DNA of 64,000 nt, taken from the NCBI GenBank assembly GCA_934119955.1, contig CAKOSZ010000002.1, positions 62,001 through 126,000 on the forward strand, given 5' to 3'. Shown here one piece after another: positions 8,660 to 17,834 of this stretch. Each line of letters opens with the position of its first letter. The stretch's first letter is position 1. The notes under the pieces were generated by a model, which saw only the letters and a program-made list of their open reading frames with translations, was not told the DNA's origin and did not search any database. This DNA is from an uncultured Bacilli bacterium. GTDB lineage: Bacteria > Bacillota_I > Bacilli_A > RF39 > UBA660. The translations under genes and the position numbers were made by a program.

Positions 8660-10018
8660 ATGAAAATAGCAGTGGCAGGAACAGGTTATGTTGGTTTGGT
8701 TACAGGTGTTGCACTTGCTCATATAGGCCATAAAGTAACTTGTGTTGATATTGACGAAAATAAAATAAAAAAGATGCAAGAAGGAATTAGTCCAATTTAT
8801 GAAGAAGGACTTGAAGAATTAATGCATTTAGACAGTAAAAATTTAAGTTATACAACTGATTATAAAAGTGCATATAAAGATGCTGATGTAATTTTTATAG
8901 GAGTTGGTACCCCAGAAAATAAGGATGGTTCAGCAAATTTAACATATTTATATGCTGTTTTAGATCAAATTGCTGAATCAGTTAGTAAGGATACAGTAGT
9001 TGTAATTAAATCAACTGTTCCAATTGGAACTAATGATGAGGTTGAGGTATATATAAACGATAAAGTTGATTTTAATATTAGAATTGTAAGTAATCCTGAG
9101 TTTTTAGCACAAGGAACAGCAGTTCATGATACTTTATATGCAACAAGAATTGTTGTAGGAGTAAATGATGATTATGCTAAAAAAGTAATGACTAAATTAT
9201 ATAAACCATTAACCGAAGAACCATATAACGTACCATTTTTAGTAATGGATAGAAGAAGTGCTGAAATGGTAAAATATGCATCAAATGATTTTTTAGCCTT
9301 AAAAATATCTTATATAAATGAAATAGCAAATTTCTGTGAAGCCATAGGTGCTGATATTAGTTTAGTTACAAAAGGAATGAGTTTTGATCCAAGAATTGGA
9401 AATAAATTTCTAAATCCAGGAATTGGTTATGGAGGATCATGTTTTCCAAAAGATACAAAAGCTCTTCATTTTTTAAGTAAAGAACTAGGATGTGAAATAA
9501 AAACCTTAAAAGCATCAATTGAAATTAATAAAAATCAAAAAATGGTTTTAATTAACAAATTAGAAAAATTAATTCCAGATTTTACTAATAAAACAATTTC
9601 TGTTTTAGGACTTACTTTTAAACCAAACACTGATGATTTAAGAGAAGCACCTTCAATTGAAAATATTAAATATTTATTAAAACAAGGTGTAACTATAAAA
9701 GCATTTGATCCAATTGGAATTAATAATTTTAAAAAAGTATTATCATTCGATAAAACACTTGATAATTATTTGGACAACATAACTTATTATGATAATATAG
9801 ATGATGCTATTAAAGGTAGTGATGCTTGCCTAATCATGACTGAATGGAAAGATATAAAAGAATATCCTTTAATAAACTATGAAAAATTAATGAATTCACC
9901 AATTATATTTGATGGTAGAAATTGTTATGATTTAGATAATGTTAAAAAACATAATATCTATTATAATTCAATTGGAAGACATGATATTGGAGAAATAAAA
10001 AATCTAATAAATAATTAA
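8660..10018 (+). CDS. ugd: UDP-glucose 6-dehydrogenase
   Basis: 452 residues, usual length. It oxidises UDP-glucose to UDP-glucuronate with two NAD+. Visible features: N-terminal NAD site GTGYVG (7-12), the FIGVGTP and KSTVPIGT loops, the central helix, and the NPGIGYGGSCFPKD active site with catalytic Cys261, followed by the C-terminal UDP-binding Rossmann domain (VLGLTFKPNTDDLREAP). It supplies UDP-glucuronate to the upstream epimerase and glycosyltransferases. It has its own promoter and a terminator directly after. Confidence 0.95.
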   Translation: MKIAVAGTGYVGLVTGVALAHIGHKVTCVDIDENKIKKMQEGISPIYEEGLEELMHLDSKNLSYTTDYKSAYKDADVIFIGVGTPENKDGSANLTYLYAVLDQIAESVSKDTVVVIKSTVPIGTNDEVEVYINDKVDFNIRIVSNPEFLAQGTAVHDTLYATRIVVGVNDDYAKKVMTKLYKPLTEEPYNVPFLVMDRRSAEMVKYASNDFLALKISYINEIANFCEAIGADISLVTKGMSFDPRIGNKFLNPGIGYGGSCFPKDTKALHFLSKELGCEIKTLKASIEINKNQKMVLINKLEKLIPDFTNKTISVLGLTFKPNTDDLREAPSIENIKYLLKQGVTIKAFDPIGINNFKKVLSFDKTLDNYLDNITYYDNIDDAIKGSDACLIMTEWKDIKEYPLINYEKLMNSPIIFDGRNCYDLDNVKKHNIYYNSIGRHDIGEIKNLINN

Positions 10019-10044
10019 AAAGTTCTTTTAAAAAGAATTTTTTT
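10017..10044 (+). terminator. Rho-independent terminator after ugd
   Basis: An A-rich/T-rich hairpin around TTCTTTT and AAAAGAA is followed by a run of seven or more T. It starts at the ugd stop and lies upstream of the next gene's -10 box (TATAAT at 10049-10054). Confidence 0.6.
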
Positions 10045-10072
10045 GTTATATAATGATAATAGAGGTGTTTGT

Positions 10073-11278
10073 ATGAATGATATATATGATTATGACGAAT
10101 ATTTAGAACCAAAAAAAGAAAAAGTATTACTTGATACTAATAAATCTAGTAGTGATAAGAAAAAAACAAATAAAAAAAAGATAAATAGTAATAAAAGTCC
10201 AAATAAAAAGAAGATGAATGAAGAAAATAAGAAAAATTTAATACGTTCTATTATTTTAATAGTAGCCTTAATTGGTTTAGTAGGAGCATTTATCTTTTAT
10301 AAAAAAATGAGTACTCCTTCAAGTAAACCTAGTAAACCTAATAATAATTCCGGTATAAAAGATGATAATAAGGAAGAAGTTAAAAAAGTTAGTATTATAG
10401 ATACTGATAGTAATACTCGTCCCTTTGCAGTTATGATTAATTGTCATAATGGAGCACTTCCGCAAGCAGGTCTTAATAATGCCTACATTGTTTACGAATT
10501 AATGGTTGAAGGTGGTATTACTAGAATGATGGCCTTATTTAAAGATAAAGAGGTTAATAAAATAGGATCAGTTAGAAGTGCTAGAACACAGTACTTGGAT
10601 TATGTTTATGAAAATGATGCAATTTATGCTCATGCCGGAGGAGCAGCTGATGCGGACAGAAGACTTGCTAGTGAAAAAATAAATCACGTGGATGTAGACT
10701 CTGCTTATGGTATTCGTGATACCTCATTAAAACGTGCTTGGGAACATAAATTGTTTACAACAACAACTCTTATAAAAAAAGGTGCAACTGATAAAGGTTA
10801 TAGATTAACAACAGATGTTAAAAGTTTGCTTAAATATACTCCCAATGAAATAGATCCAACTACCTATCAAGGAAATAAAGTTGCTAATAATGTTAGTATT
10901 AAATATTCATATTATAGAACATCAAACTACACCTATGACATATCATCTAAAACTTATTTAAGAAGTATGAATAATACTAAAAATACTGATTTAGTAACAG
11001 GTGAACAATATAAAGTTAAAAATATCTTAGTTTATGCTGTTAATTATTCTAGTTACTGTGATCATGGATATTGTCAATATCAAAAAATTGATAATGTTGG
11101 ATCAGGCGAAGGATTTTATATAACAAACGGATATTCTATTCCAATTACTTGGGAAAAATCAAGTAAAAATACTAAAACTACTTATAAATTAAAGGAAACT
11201 GGTAAAGAACTTGAATTAAATGATGGAAATACTTATATTCAAATATACCCAACTAGTGGAAAATTAACAATTAATTAA
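10073..11278 (+). CDS. YerB-like protein (DUF3048), membrane anchored
   Basis: 401 residues from the ATG at 10073, which has AGAGGTG 6-12 bases upstream. A TTG ten codons earlier lies inside the -10 region and is unlikely. A basic, Lys/Asn-rich cytoplasmic tail (1-60) is followed by one membrane span (about 62-83) and an extracellular DUF3048 domain with RPFAVMINCHNGALPQAGL, EGGITRMMALF and GSVRSARTQYLD. The same family includes B. subtilis YerB, whose function is unclear. It has its own TATAAT promoter. Its last 105 bases are duplicated at 17834-17938. Confidence 0.85.
   Translation: MNDIYDYDEYLEPKKEKVLLDTNKSSSDKKKTNKKKINSNKSPNKKKMNEENKKNLIRSIILIVALIGLVGAFIFYKKMSTPSSKPSKPNNNSGIKDDNKEEVKKVSIIDTDSNTRPFAVMINCHNGALPQAGLNNAYIVYELMVEGGITRMMALFKDKEVNKIGSVRSARTQYLDYVYENDAIYAHAGGAADADRRLASEKINHVDVDSAYGIRDTSLKRAWEHKLFTTTTLIKKGATDKGYRLTTDVKSLLKYTPNEIDPTTYQGNKVANNVSIKYSYYRTSNYTYDISSKTYLRSMNNTKNTDLVTGEQYKVKNILVYAVNYSSYCDHGYCQYQKIDNVGSGEGFYITNGYSIPITWEKSSKNTKTTYKLKETGKELELNDGNTYIQIYPTSGKLTIN
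11174..11278 (+). repeat. Direct repeat, left copy (3' end of yerB-like gene)
   Basis: This 105-base stretch, ending exactly at the stop codon, recurs at 17834-17938 with 7 substitutions that I count (about 93% identity) and no gaps. The two copies flank the block 11279-17833. The left copy completes the intact gene and the right copy is a headless remnant. Confidence 0.9.
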
Positions 11279-11336
11279 AAAAATGAATAAAATTGCTAGA
11301 ATATATTTTAGCTTGTAAATAGTTTGTAAACGTATG

Positions 11337-11364
11337 TTGATTTTCACTAAATAATTGATACAAT
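11337..11364 (+). promoter_or_regulatory. Putative promoter of the 35-residue micro-ORF
   Basis: TTGATT, 16-base spacer, TACAAT. It lies 31 bases before a small reading frame that has a good ribosome-binding site and is followed by a terminator, forming a complete small transcription unit. Confidence 0.55.
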
Positions 11365-11394
11365 ATTAATTGTATTTAGTTGAAGGAGTAACAT

Positions 11395-11502
11395 ATGAAT
11401 AATTGTTTAACCATGTTTTGTATTTTTTGTATAGAATTAATTAGTTGCGTTACAATTAGTTTTTTATTGACGCCTTTTGTTAGTGCATTTGTTATTTCTT
11501 AA
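11395..11502 (+). CDS. Hydrophobic micro-protein, 35 residues
   Basis: ATG preceded by GAAGGAG (8-base spacing). It encodes a mostly hydrophobic 35-residue peptide with four cysteines in its first half and a probable single membrane span at the C-terminal side (SFLLTPFVSAFVIS). A promoter and a strong terminator bracket it within 210 bases. It could be a membrane micro-protein, a type I toxin-like peptide, or the ORF of a dual-function small RNA. I recognise no family. The complete transcription unit is the reason for calling it. Confidence 0.5.
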   Translation: MNNCLTMFCIFCIELISCVTISFLLTPFVSAFVIS

Positions 11503-11543
11503 AAGATGATAAATTTCATTTTGATTTTTTATCATCTTTTTTA
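11501..11543 (+). terminator. Strong rho-independent terminator
   Basis: A 13-bp stem (AAAAGATGATAAA with TTTATCATCTTTT) separated by a 14-base loop, followed by further T. It closes the micro-ORF transcription unit and isolates it from the nucleotidyltransferase downstream. Confidence 0.8.
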
Positions 11544-11616
11544 TATCAACTTTAAATATTTTGATTTCATTAAAACGTTTTAAAAGAAAAAGTGAATAGG
11601 CTTTATGGAGAAATGT

Positions 11617-12450
11617 ATGGTAATTGAAAAATATAATAAGGAAATTGAAGAAACGATTAAAGTTTTAAAATCCATTAAAAGTTTATTTTTTTCATCAATT
11701 AATATCTATGGTTCAGCTTTAGATGAAAAAATATTTAAAACAGGTTATTCTGATATTGATATGATATTAATGAGTGAGAATTTTAAGGACTTGGATTTAG
11801 AAAAAATAGTTGCTGATATTAGCAAATTAAATGCAGATTTTAAAGAAAAAAGACCAATGATTGTAGATGATCATTTGTGTAAAAGAATAGAATTTTATTT
11901 AAAATATAAGGATATTGCTATTGATATTACAATAGCCCCTGCTCTTATACCATCTTATGAATCGTTAGAAAAAAACGTTTGGCATGATACTTTTGAGGCG
12001 TTGATGGGTGGTGTATATGAAAGGTCTATTAGTTTATATGGTAAAATACCGGATTATGATAAATTTATAAAAGAATTTTATCCGTTTTATAGTGATGATT
12101 TACGAATTAAAAGGCTTGATATATTAGCAAATAGAATTTTAGCTACAAATGAGTCTATACTTGAAGATGTAAAAAATAAAAACTTAGATGCTGTTGATCA
12201 TATATATAAAATTAGAAAACATTTTCTTATGTTTTTGTATATTTATTATAGAAAATATTTTTTAAGTCCAGAAAAACATATCTATTATCAATTAGAAAAC
12301 ATTTTAAATCTATCTACTGAAGAAAAAAATATTCTATGTTTTAATAAAGGAAATGTATTTGATTCTTCAAGGGAATTTTTAGAAATGTCTAATGATTATA
12401 TTAATAGATATTATAATGATAAAAAAGTTTTAATTAAGGAGAAGAAATAA
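11617..12450 (+). CDS. Nucleotidyltransferase domain protein (aminoglycoside adenylyltransferase-like fold)
   Basis: 277 residues from ATG 11617, which has GGAG 7 bases upstream. An ATG at 11605 overlaps that site. The N-terminal polymerase-beta type nucleotidyltransferase motif is present: Gly32-Ser33 then Asp46-x-Asp48 in SDIDMIL, with a third acid near Asp103 (IAIDITIAP). The C-terminal 130 residues are helical. It could adenylylate a small molecule, protein or sugar. It is the first large gene of a block with a PLP decarboxylase, a phosphodiesterase and a LeuRS-like enzyme. The substrate is unknown. Confidence 0.7.
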   Translation: MVIEKYNKEIEETIKVLKSIKSLFFSSINIYGSALDEKIFKTGYSDIDMILMSENFKDLDLEKIVADISKLNADFKEKRPMIVDDHLCKRIEFYLKYKDIAIDITIAPALIPSYESLEKNVWHDTFEALMGGVYERSISLYGKIPDYDKFIKEFYPFYSDDLRIKRLDILANRILATNESILEDVKNKNLDAVDHIYKIRKHFLMFLYIYYRKYFLSPEKHIYYQLENILNLSTEEKNILCFNKGNVFDSSREFLEMSNDYINRYYNDKKVLIKEKK

Positions 12451-12451
12451 T

Positions 12452-14128
12452 ATGAAAATAAATGAATATTTTGGAAATTATAAAGAAAATAATTTAAATC
12501 AATTAATAAGTTATATGGAAAAGTTAGATAGTAAATTAGACAAATATTATAACTTTGGTAAACCTTTTTTTAAAGGAGAATATAAACTTAAATATGGAGA
12601 ATTTTTAGAACAAAAAAATTTAAATAAAAATTCATTAATTAGCGAAGATGTATTCAATTATATTGCCCCATATTTTAAAAATATACCTAATTGGAATAAT
12701 CCAGGAACTATGATTAATGTTATTCCACCGGTTAATTTAATTTCTTTAGCAGTATCAAATATTGCTAGTATGTATAATCCAAATTTTGCTCAAGATACTT
12801 ATGCAGGTATGCTTATTACTTCTGAAATGGAAGTTTCTAAATATTTATCAAATTTAGTAGGCTGGAATTGGAAACATACTCATGGTGTATTTACATTTGG
12901 CGGTAAAGGGACAAATTTATATGCAACTAAAATAGCCATTAATAAAGCAGATCCAAATGTAAAAAATAATGGATGTGAAAGAAATAAATATTTTATGTTA
13001 ACAAGCAAAAATGGTCATCCATGTCATTATGAAGTATGCAATTGGCTTGGAATAGGAATTTCTAACTGCTATGAAATAGAATGTGACAAAAATGGTCAAA
13101 TGGACATAGATCAAGCAAGAGAAATAATAGAAAAAAATATTGAAAATGGAAAAACTTTTTTAGGTTTTAATCTAACAGCAGGAAGTACAAATGAATTATA
13201 TGTTGATCCTATAAAAAAAGTTTATGATTTAAATAAAGAAATAATTTTAAAATATAAATTAAATTATGTTCCGCATATACATGCTGATGCAGTGTTAGGA
13301 TGGGTATATTTATTTTTTAATACTTATGATTTTAGAAAAAATCCATTATTAATAGAAAAAGATAATTTAAAAAAAATTAAAAGCTTAAATAAAAAAGTAA
13401 AAGAATTAAAATATGCAGATTCAATAGGTGTTGATTTTCATAAAACAGGTTTTTGTCCATATACTTCTAGTATTGTTTTATTTAAAAATAAAGAAGATTA
13501 TTTTACACTTGATTCAAAAGACAATATTTCTATTGAAGAACTTGAGTATGGAAATTATAATCCATATCATACAACCTTAGAATTAACACGTTCTAGTAAT
13601 GGTCCATTAACATCATTATGTACATTAAAATCGCTTGGTATTGAGGGATTTCAAAAGATAATTAGTAAAATGTTTTCAACTACTGAATATTTTAGAAAAA
13701 AAATTGCTCAAGATAAACGAATATGTTTGATAAATCCAGAAACTGAAGGCTTAGCTAGTTTATTTATTATAAAACCTACCAAATATATTACTTTATCACT
13801 GGACGAAATATTAAAATTACCACCTGAAGAAATTGCTGAAATAAGAAATTATAATGTTAACTATGGTAAATATATTTTGGAGCAATCTAAAAATGGTTAT
13901 ATAAGTTTTACATATACATCTTCTAGAAGCTATATTGTTCCTGGTACGAATGTTAAAATAGGTGCATTGAAAGCATATCCAATGTCAGTATTTTTAAATT
14001 ATGAAGAGATTGATAGAATATTAAAAGAAATTGATACATCTATAAACTCTTATAGTCAAATTGATAATAAAAAATTTGATAATAAAATTTCTATATCTGA
14101 TAACATGGTATATCGTGAAAAAAAATAG
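12452..14128 (+). CDS. Group II PLP-dependent amino acid decarboxylase-like protein
   Basis: 558 residues. Fold-type I PLP enzyme: glycine-rich FTFGGKGTNLYATK phosphate-binding loop, HIHADAVLGW with the Asp that contacts the PLP ring nitrogen, and VDFHKTGFCPYTSS with the Schiff-base Lys near residue 331. The family includes decarboxylases of glutamate, diaminobutyrate, aromatic amino acids and, in valanimycin synthesis, valine. AAGGAG precedes the start, and the gene begins 2 bases after the previous stop. The substrate cannot be deduced. A LeuRS-like enzyme in the same block suggests an aliphatic amino acid, which is inference. Confidence 0.75.
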   Translation: MKINEYFGNYKENNLNQLISYMEKLDSKLDKYYNFGKPFFKGEYKLKYGEFLEQKNLNKNSLISEDVFNYIAPYFKNIPNWNNPGTMINVIPPVNLISLAVSNIASMYNPNFAQDTYAGMLITSEMEVSKYLSNLVGWNWKHTHGVFTFGGKGTNLYATKIAINKADPNVKNNGCERNKYFMLTSKNGHPCHYEVCNWLGIGISNCYEIECDKNGQMDIDQAREIIEKNIENGKTFLGFNLTAGSTNELYVDPIKKVYDLNKEIILKYKLNYVPHIHADAVLGWVYLFFNTYDFRKNPLLIEKDNLKKIKSLNKKVKELKYADSIGVDFHKTGFCPYTSSIVLFKNKEDYFTLDSKDNISIEELEYGNYNPYHTTLELTRSSNGPLTSLCTLKSLGIEGFQKIISKMFSTTEYFRKKIAQDKRICLINPETEGLASLFIIKPTKYITLSLDEILKLPPEEIAEIRNYNVNYGKYILEQSKNGYISFTYTSSRSYIVPGTNVKIGALKAYPMSVFLNYEEIDRILKEIDTSINSYSQIDNKKFDNKISISDNMVYREKK

Positions 14129-14145
14129 AGGAGATATTAAGTTAT

Positions 14146-15270
14146 ATGAAAAAAAATATTTATAAACCAAATTATGATAGAAGCATTTTATCTATCAGTT
14201 CTTCAATAATGAAGTATTATGGAATGAATTTAAATTATAAATCATTAGGTGAATTAGATAATTTATTAGAAAAAAAGTATAAAAATGTTATTTTTTTAAT
14301 ATTAGATTGCTTGGGAACAAAAGTGTTAACTGATAATTTGAAAGATGATTCTCTGTTAAGAACCAATTTAATAACAAATGTAACATCAGTATTTCCACCT
14401 ACGACCGCTGCAGCTACAACAGCATTTCATTCCGGAATATCACCACTAGAAAATGGATGGATTGGTTGGATGCCATATTTTAAAGAATATAATAAAATAA
14501 TAGAACTCTTTACTGGTAATGATTTTTATACAAGGGAAAAAGTAATTGAACCATTTGACGATAAGTTGTTAAAATATAAAACAATTTATGAAAAAATAAG
14601 TGAGACTAATAAAAATGTAAAATATCATAAAATATTTCCAGCAAATATTGATGCTAATGGTGCATCTTCATTTAAAGAATTGTGTGATAAAATTAAAAAG
14701 TGTTGTAATAATAGGACAACCAATTTGATTTCGGCTTATTGGAATGAACCAGATCATACAATTCATAACAATGGTGTTAATAATGAAGCGGTAAAAAATG
14801 TTTTAAACGATATAGAAATGAATTTAAAAGAACTTACAACTAACTTAAAAGATAGTATTGTAATAATTTCTGCTGATCATGGTGCTGTTGATGTCAAAGA
14901 AGTTTATATAAATGAAATTGCGGATATTAATGATTGTTTAGCTATGCCACCTTCCATAGAATCAAGATTTGTAACTTTTTTTATAAAAAAAGGAATGAAA
15001 AATAAATTCAAAAAAGCAATCAAAGAACATTTTAAAGATGGTTATATTTTATATAATAAAGAGCAATTCATGCACGAAAACTTACTAGGTAGAGGTTTAT
15101 CTAATCAAAGAATAAATAGTTATTTTGGTGATTATATATTGATATTATATTCTAATTTAAATATTAGATATTCTATTTCTTCTCAAAAAGATAAAATACA
15201 TTTGGCTGATCATGGTGGAATAACTAAAGAAGAAATGATGGTGCCATTAATTGTATTAGATTGTAAATAA
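14146..15270 (+). CDS. Alkaline phosphatase-superfamily phosphodiesterase/nucleotide pyrophosphatase
   Basis: 374 residues, no signal peptide. Metal and nucleophile motifs of the type I phosphodiesterase family are all visible: FLILDCLG (metal Asp), SVFPPTTAAATTAFHSG (Thr nucleophile), YWNEPDHTIHNNG (Asp/His), ISADHGAVDV (Asp-His) and LADHGG near the C-terminus (His). Similar enzymes cleave nucleotide-linked phosphodiesters or phosphonates. In this block it could process a nucleotidylated product made by the nucleotidyltransferase. A cytoplasmic location is inferred from the missing leader. Confidence 0.75.
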   Translation: MKKNIYKPNYDRSILSISSSIMKYYGMNLNYKSLGELDNLLEKKYKNVIFLILDCLGTKVLTDNLKDDSLLRTNLITNVTSVFPPTTAAATTAFHSGISPLENGWIGWMPYFKEYNKIIELFTGNDFYTREKVIEPFDDKLLKYKTIYEKISETNKNVKYHKIFPANIDANGASSFKELCDKIKKCCNNRTTNLISAYWNEPDHTIHNNGVNNEAVKNVLNDIEMNLKELTTNLKDSIVIISADHGAVDVKEVYINEIADINDCLAMPPSIESRFVTFFIKKGMKNKFKKAIKEHFKDGYILYNKEQFMHENLLGRGLSNQRINSYFGDYILILYSNLNIRYSISSQKDKIHLADHGGITKEEMMVPLIVLDCK

Positions 15271-15300
15271 AAAATAGGTGTAAAGCGGCTATATATATTA

Positions 15301-15329
15301 TTGTAAAGGAAAAAAATATATGCTAAAAT
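15301..15329 (+). promoter_or_regulatory. Putative promoter of the LeuRS-like gene
   Basis: TTGTAA, 17-base spacer, TAAAAT preceded by TGC (extended -10). The surrounding bases (ATATATGCTAAAATAAAAT) recur before the variable surface-protein gene at 37421-37439. No T-box or other leader is seen in the 117 bases before the gene. Confidence 0.5.
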
Positions 15330-15386
15330 AAAATACAATTTTATTAAATGTTTTTGTTACACATAATTGAAAGGATGTGAAAAATT

Positions 15387-17834
15387 ATGTACAATTTTAA
15401 AAAAATAGAAGAAAAATGGCAAAAAAAATGGAGCGATGAAGATAGTTTTAAAGCAATAGATTTTCATCCTACAAAACCTAAGTATTATGTATTATATGAA
15501 TTTTTTAATATAAGCGGAAATCTTCATTTAGGTCACTTGAAAGGAACTGTTCCAGCAGATGCATTAGCTCGAATGAAAAGATTTCAGGGCTATAATGTTT
15601 TATTTCCAATAGGAGGAGATTCATTTGGATTACCAGCAGAAAATGCTGCCATAAAAAATGGAATAGATCCTAAAGATTTTGTAGCAAACGGAATGAAAAA
15701 AGCCATGGAACAGTCAAAAAAAATAGGATTATCATTTGATTTTGATAGATCATTTGCAACAAGTGATGAAGAATATTATAAATGGACTCAATGGATATTT
15801 TTACAATTCTTAAAAAATAATAAGGCATATAAAGAAAAGGGAACAGTTAATTTTTGTCCTAATTGTAAAACAGTTTTATCAAATGAAGATAGTCAAGATG
15901 GAATATGTGATAGATGTCATGGAAAAGTAATTCAAGCAGAAAGATGGGTTTGGTATTTAAAGATGAAGGAATATTCTGAGAAGTTGCTTGAAAATGTTGA
16001 AAGAATTAATATGAGTGAAAATTTAAAAGAACTTCAAAGAAACTGGATTGGAAAGTCAGAAGGAATGAAAGTATCATTTGATATTGTTGATGAGTTTGAT
16101 AACCCAATAGGAAAAGAAGATATATTTACTACTTGTGTTGAAACTATTTATGGGATTACATTTTTAGTTATGTCACCAGAGCATAAATTTATAGAAAAGA
16201 ATAAAAATCTAATAAAGAATTATGATGAAGTAATGAAATATAAGCATCAAACATCATTTAGAAGTGAATTGGATAGGATGGCTAATCAAAAAGAAAAAAC
16301 AGGATGTATTTTAGATGGAATCTATGCAGTAAATCCAGTAAATAATAAAAAAGTTCCAATATATATTTCTGATTTTGTATTACCTAATTATGGAACAGGA
16401 ATGGTAATGGCAGTTCCTGCACATGATCAAAGAGATTATGAATTTGCTAAGAAATATAACATCCCAATGATTCAGGTTATAGAAGGTGATGTAAGTAAAA
16501 AAGCAATAGAAAATAGTAGCTATTTAAAAAACAATAGCAGACTTATTAATTCTTTAAGTTATGATGGAATGACCGTGAAAGAAGCAAAAAAAGCAATATC
16601 AGATATGCTTATTGCTAAAAAAGTAGGAAAGATGGAAGTAAATTACAAAATGCAGGATTGGCCTTTTAATAGACAAAGATATTGGGGAGAACCATTTCCA
16701 GTAGTATTTTGTGATGATTGTGGGATTGTGCCAATAGATGAGAAAGACTTACCAGTTACATTACCATACACAAGAGATTATAAACCAAGTAGTGATGGTA
16801 GTTCACCCTTATCAAAAATTAATGATTGGGTTAATACAACATGTCCTAAATGTGGAGGCCTAGCAAGAAGAGAGACAGATACAATGCCAAATTGGGCAGG
16901 CTCATCTTGGTATTGGTTAAGATATTGTGATCCACATAATAAAGAAAAATTTGCAGACTATGAATTATTAAAATATTGGGGTAGTGTTGATTGCTATACA
17001 GGAGGAACAGAACACATCACAAGACATGTATTATATGCATTTTTTTGGCAAAATTTCTTGTATGATATAGGAGTAGTGCCAACAAAAGATCCATTTATAA
17101 GAAAAATGGGAAGTGGATTAATTCTTGATAGTGAAGGTAAAAAAATGAGTAAAAGTTCTACTAATGGTGTTTCACCAATGGAAGTAATAGATAAATATGG
17201 AAGTGATGCTGCAAGATTACATATTCATTTTTTAGGTTCATATGAGGATAATACTCCTTGGACTTATGATGGAATAAACGGAATTACTAATTTTTTAAAT
17301 AGAGTATGGGAGTTACCAAATTTATTAAATGGTGATAAGATATCAGAACAACATAATGTAGAAATACAAAAATTAATTAAAAAGGTGACTGATGATATAG
17401 AAGGGCTTAGATTAAATACGGCCATTGCAGCTTGCATGTCATTTGTAAAAAAAGTAAGAGAAGATAAATTTATTACTAGAGAAGAATTGAAAATATTCTT
17501 AATGTTATTAAATCCATTAGCTCCACATATAACAAGTGAAATATATGAAAAAGTATTTAACAAAAATATTTTAGATGATGTATGGCCAAAATATAATGAA
17601 AAATTAATTAATAATGAATTAGTGAATATAGTAATTAATGTTGATAATAAGAAAAGAATGATAATTAAGTGTCCTCTTGGATTATCACAAGATATGTTAA
17701 TGAATTATTTGTCTTTTCAAGAAAATTCAAAAGAATTATTAGAAGAAATAGATATAAGTGATATATATTTTGTACAAGATAGAATGATTAATTTAATTAC
17801 AGCAAAATCAAAAGTAAAAAAATTAACAAAATAA
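15387..17834 (+). CDS. leuS: Divergent leucyl-tRNA synthetase-like enzyme
   Basis: 815 residues, class Ia aminoacyl-tRNA synthetase with LeuRS architecture: HLGH (47-50), zinc-like CPNCKTVLSN ... CDRCHG, editing (CP1) domain, MPNWAGSSWYWLRY, GGTEHITRHVLY, KMSKS (586-590) and anticodon-binding C-terminus. The leucine-pocket strand, normally (M/F)xYPSG, reads EFFNISG (38-44), nearer the ValRS NVTG pattern. GWDAFGLPAE is GGDSFGLPAE, and the editing TTRxDT motif is TTCVETI. It lacks a T-box although argS and the edge operon have one. It may be a specialised paralogue, but a sole housekeeping LeuRS cannot be excluded. Confidence 0.8.
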   Translation: MYNFKKIEEKWQKKWSDEDSFKAIDFHPTKPKYYVLYEFFNISGNLHLGHLKGTVPADALARMKRFQGYNVLFPIGGDSFGLPAENAAIKNGIDPKDFVANGMKKAMEQSKKIGLSFDFDRSFATSDEEYYKWTQWIFLQFLKNNKAYKEKGTVNFCPNCKTVLSNEDSQDGICDRCHGKVIQAERWVWYLKMKEYSEKLLENVERINMSENLKELQRNWIGKSEGMKVSFDIVDEFDNPIGKEDIFTTCVETIYGITFLVMSPEHKFIEKNKNLIKNYDEVMKYKHQTSFRSELDRMANQKEKTGCILDGIYAVNPVNNKKVPIYISDFVLPNYGTGMVMAVPAHDQRDYEFAKKYNIPMIQVIEGDVSKKAIENSSYLKNNSRLINSLSYDGMTVKEAKKAISDMLIAKKVGKMEVNYKMQDWPFNRQRYWGEPFPVVFCDDCGIVPIDEKDLPVTLPYTRDYKPSSDGSSPLSKINDWVNTTCPKCGGLARRETDTMPNWAGSSWYWLRYCDPHNKEKFADYELLKYWGSVDCYTGGTEHITRHVLYAFFWQNFLYDIGVVPTKDPFIRKMGSGLILDSEGKKMSKSSTNGVSPMEVIDKYGSDAARLHIHFLGSYEDNTPWTYDGINGITNFLNRVWELPNLLNGDKISEQHNVEIQKLIKKVTDDIEGLRLNTAIAACMSFVKKVREDKFITREELKIFLMLLNPLAPHITSEIYEKVFNKNILDDVWPKYNEKLINNELVNIVINVDNKKRMIIKCPLGLSQDMLMNYLSFQENSKELLEEIDISDIYFVQDRMINLITAKSKVKKLTK

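Noticed and set aside
15271..15386. T-box leader for the LeuRS-like gene
   Set aside because: No specifier loop, no GGTGGTACC-type T-box motif and no terminator in the 117-base gap.
17264..17563. Minus-strand frame inside the LeuRS-like gene
   Set aside because: Lies wholly within a well-supported gene on the other strand, with no promoter or ribosome site of its own.
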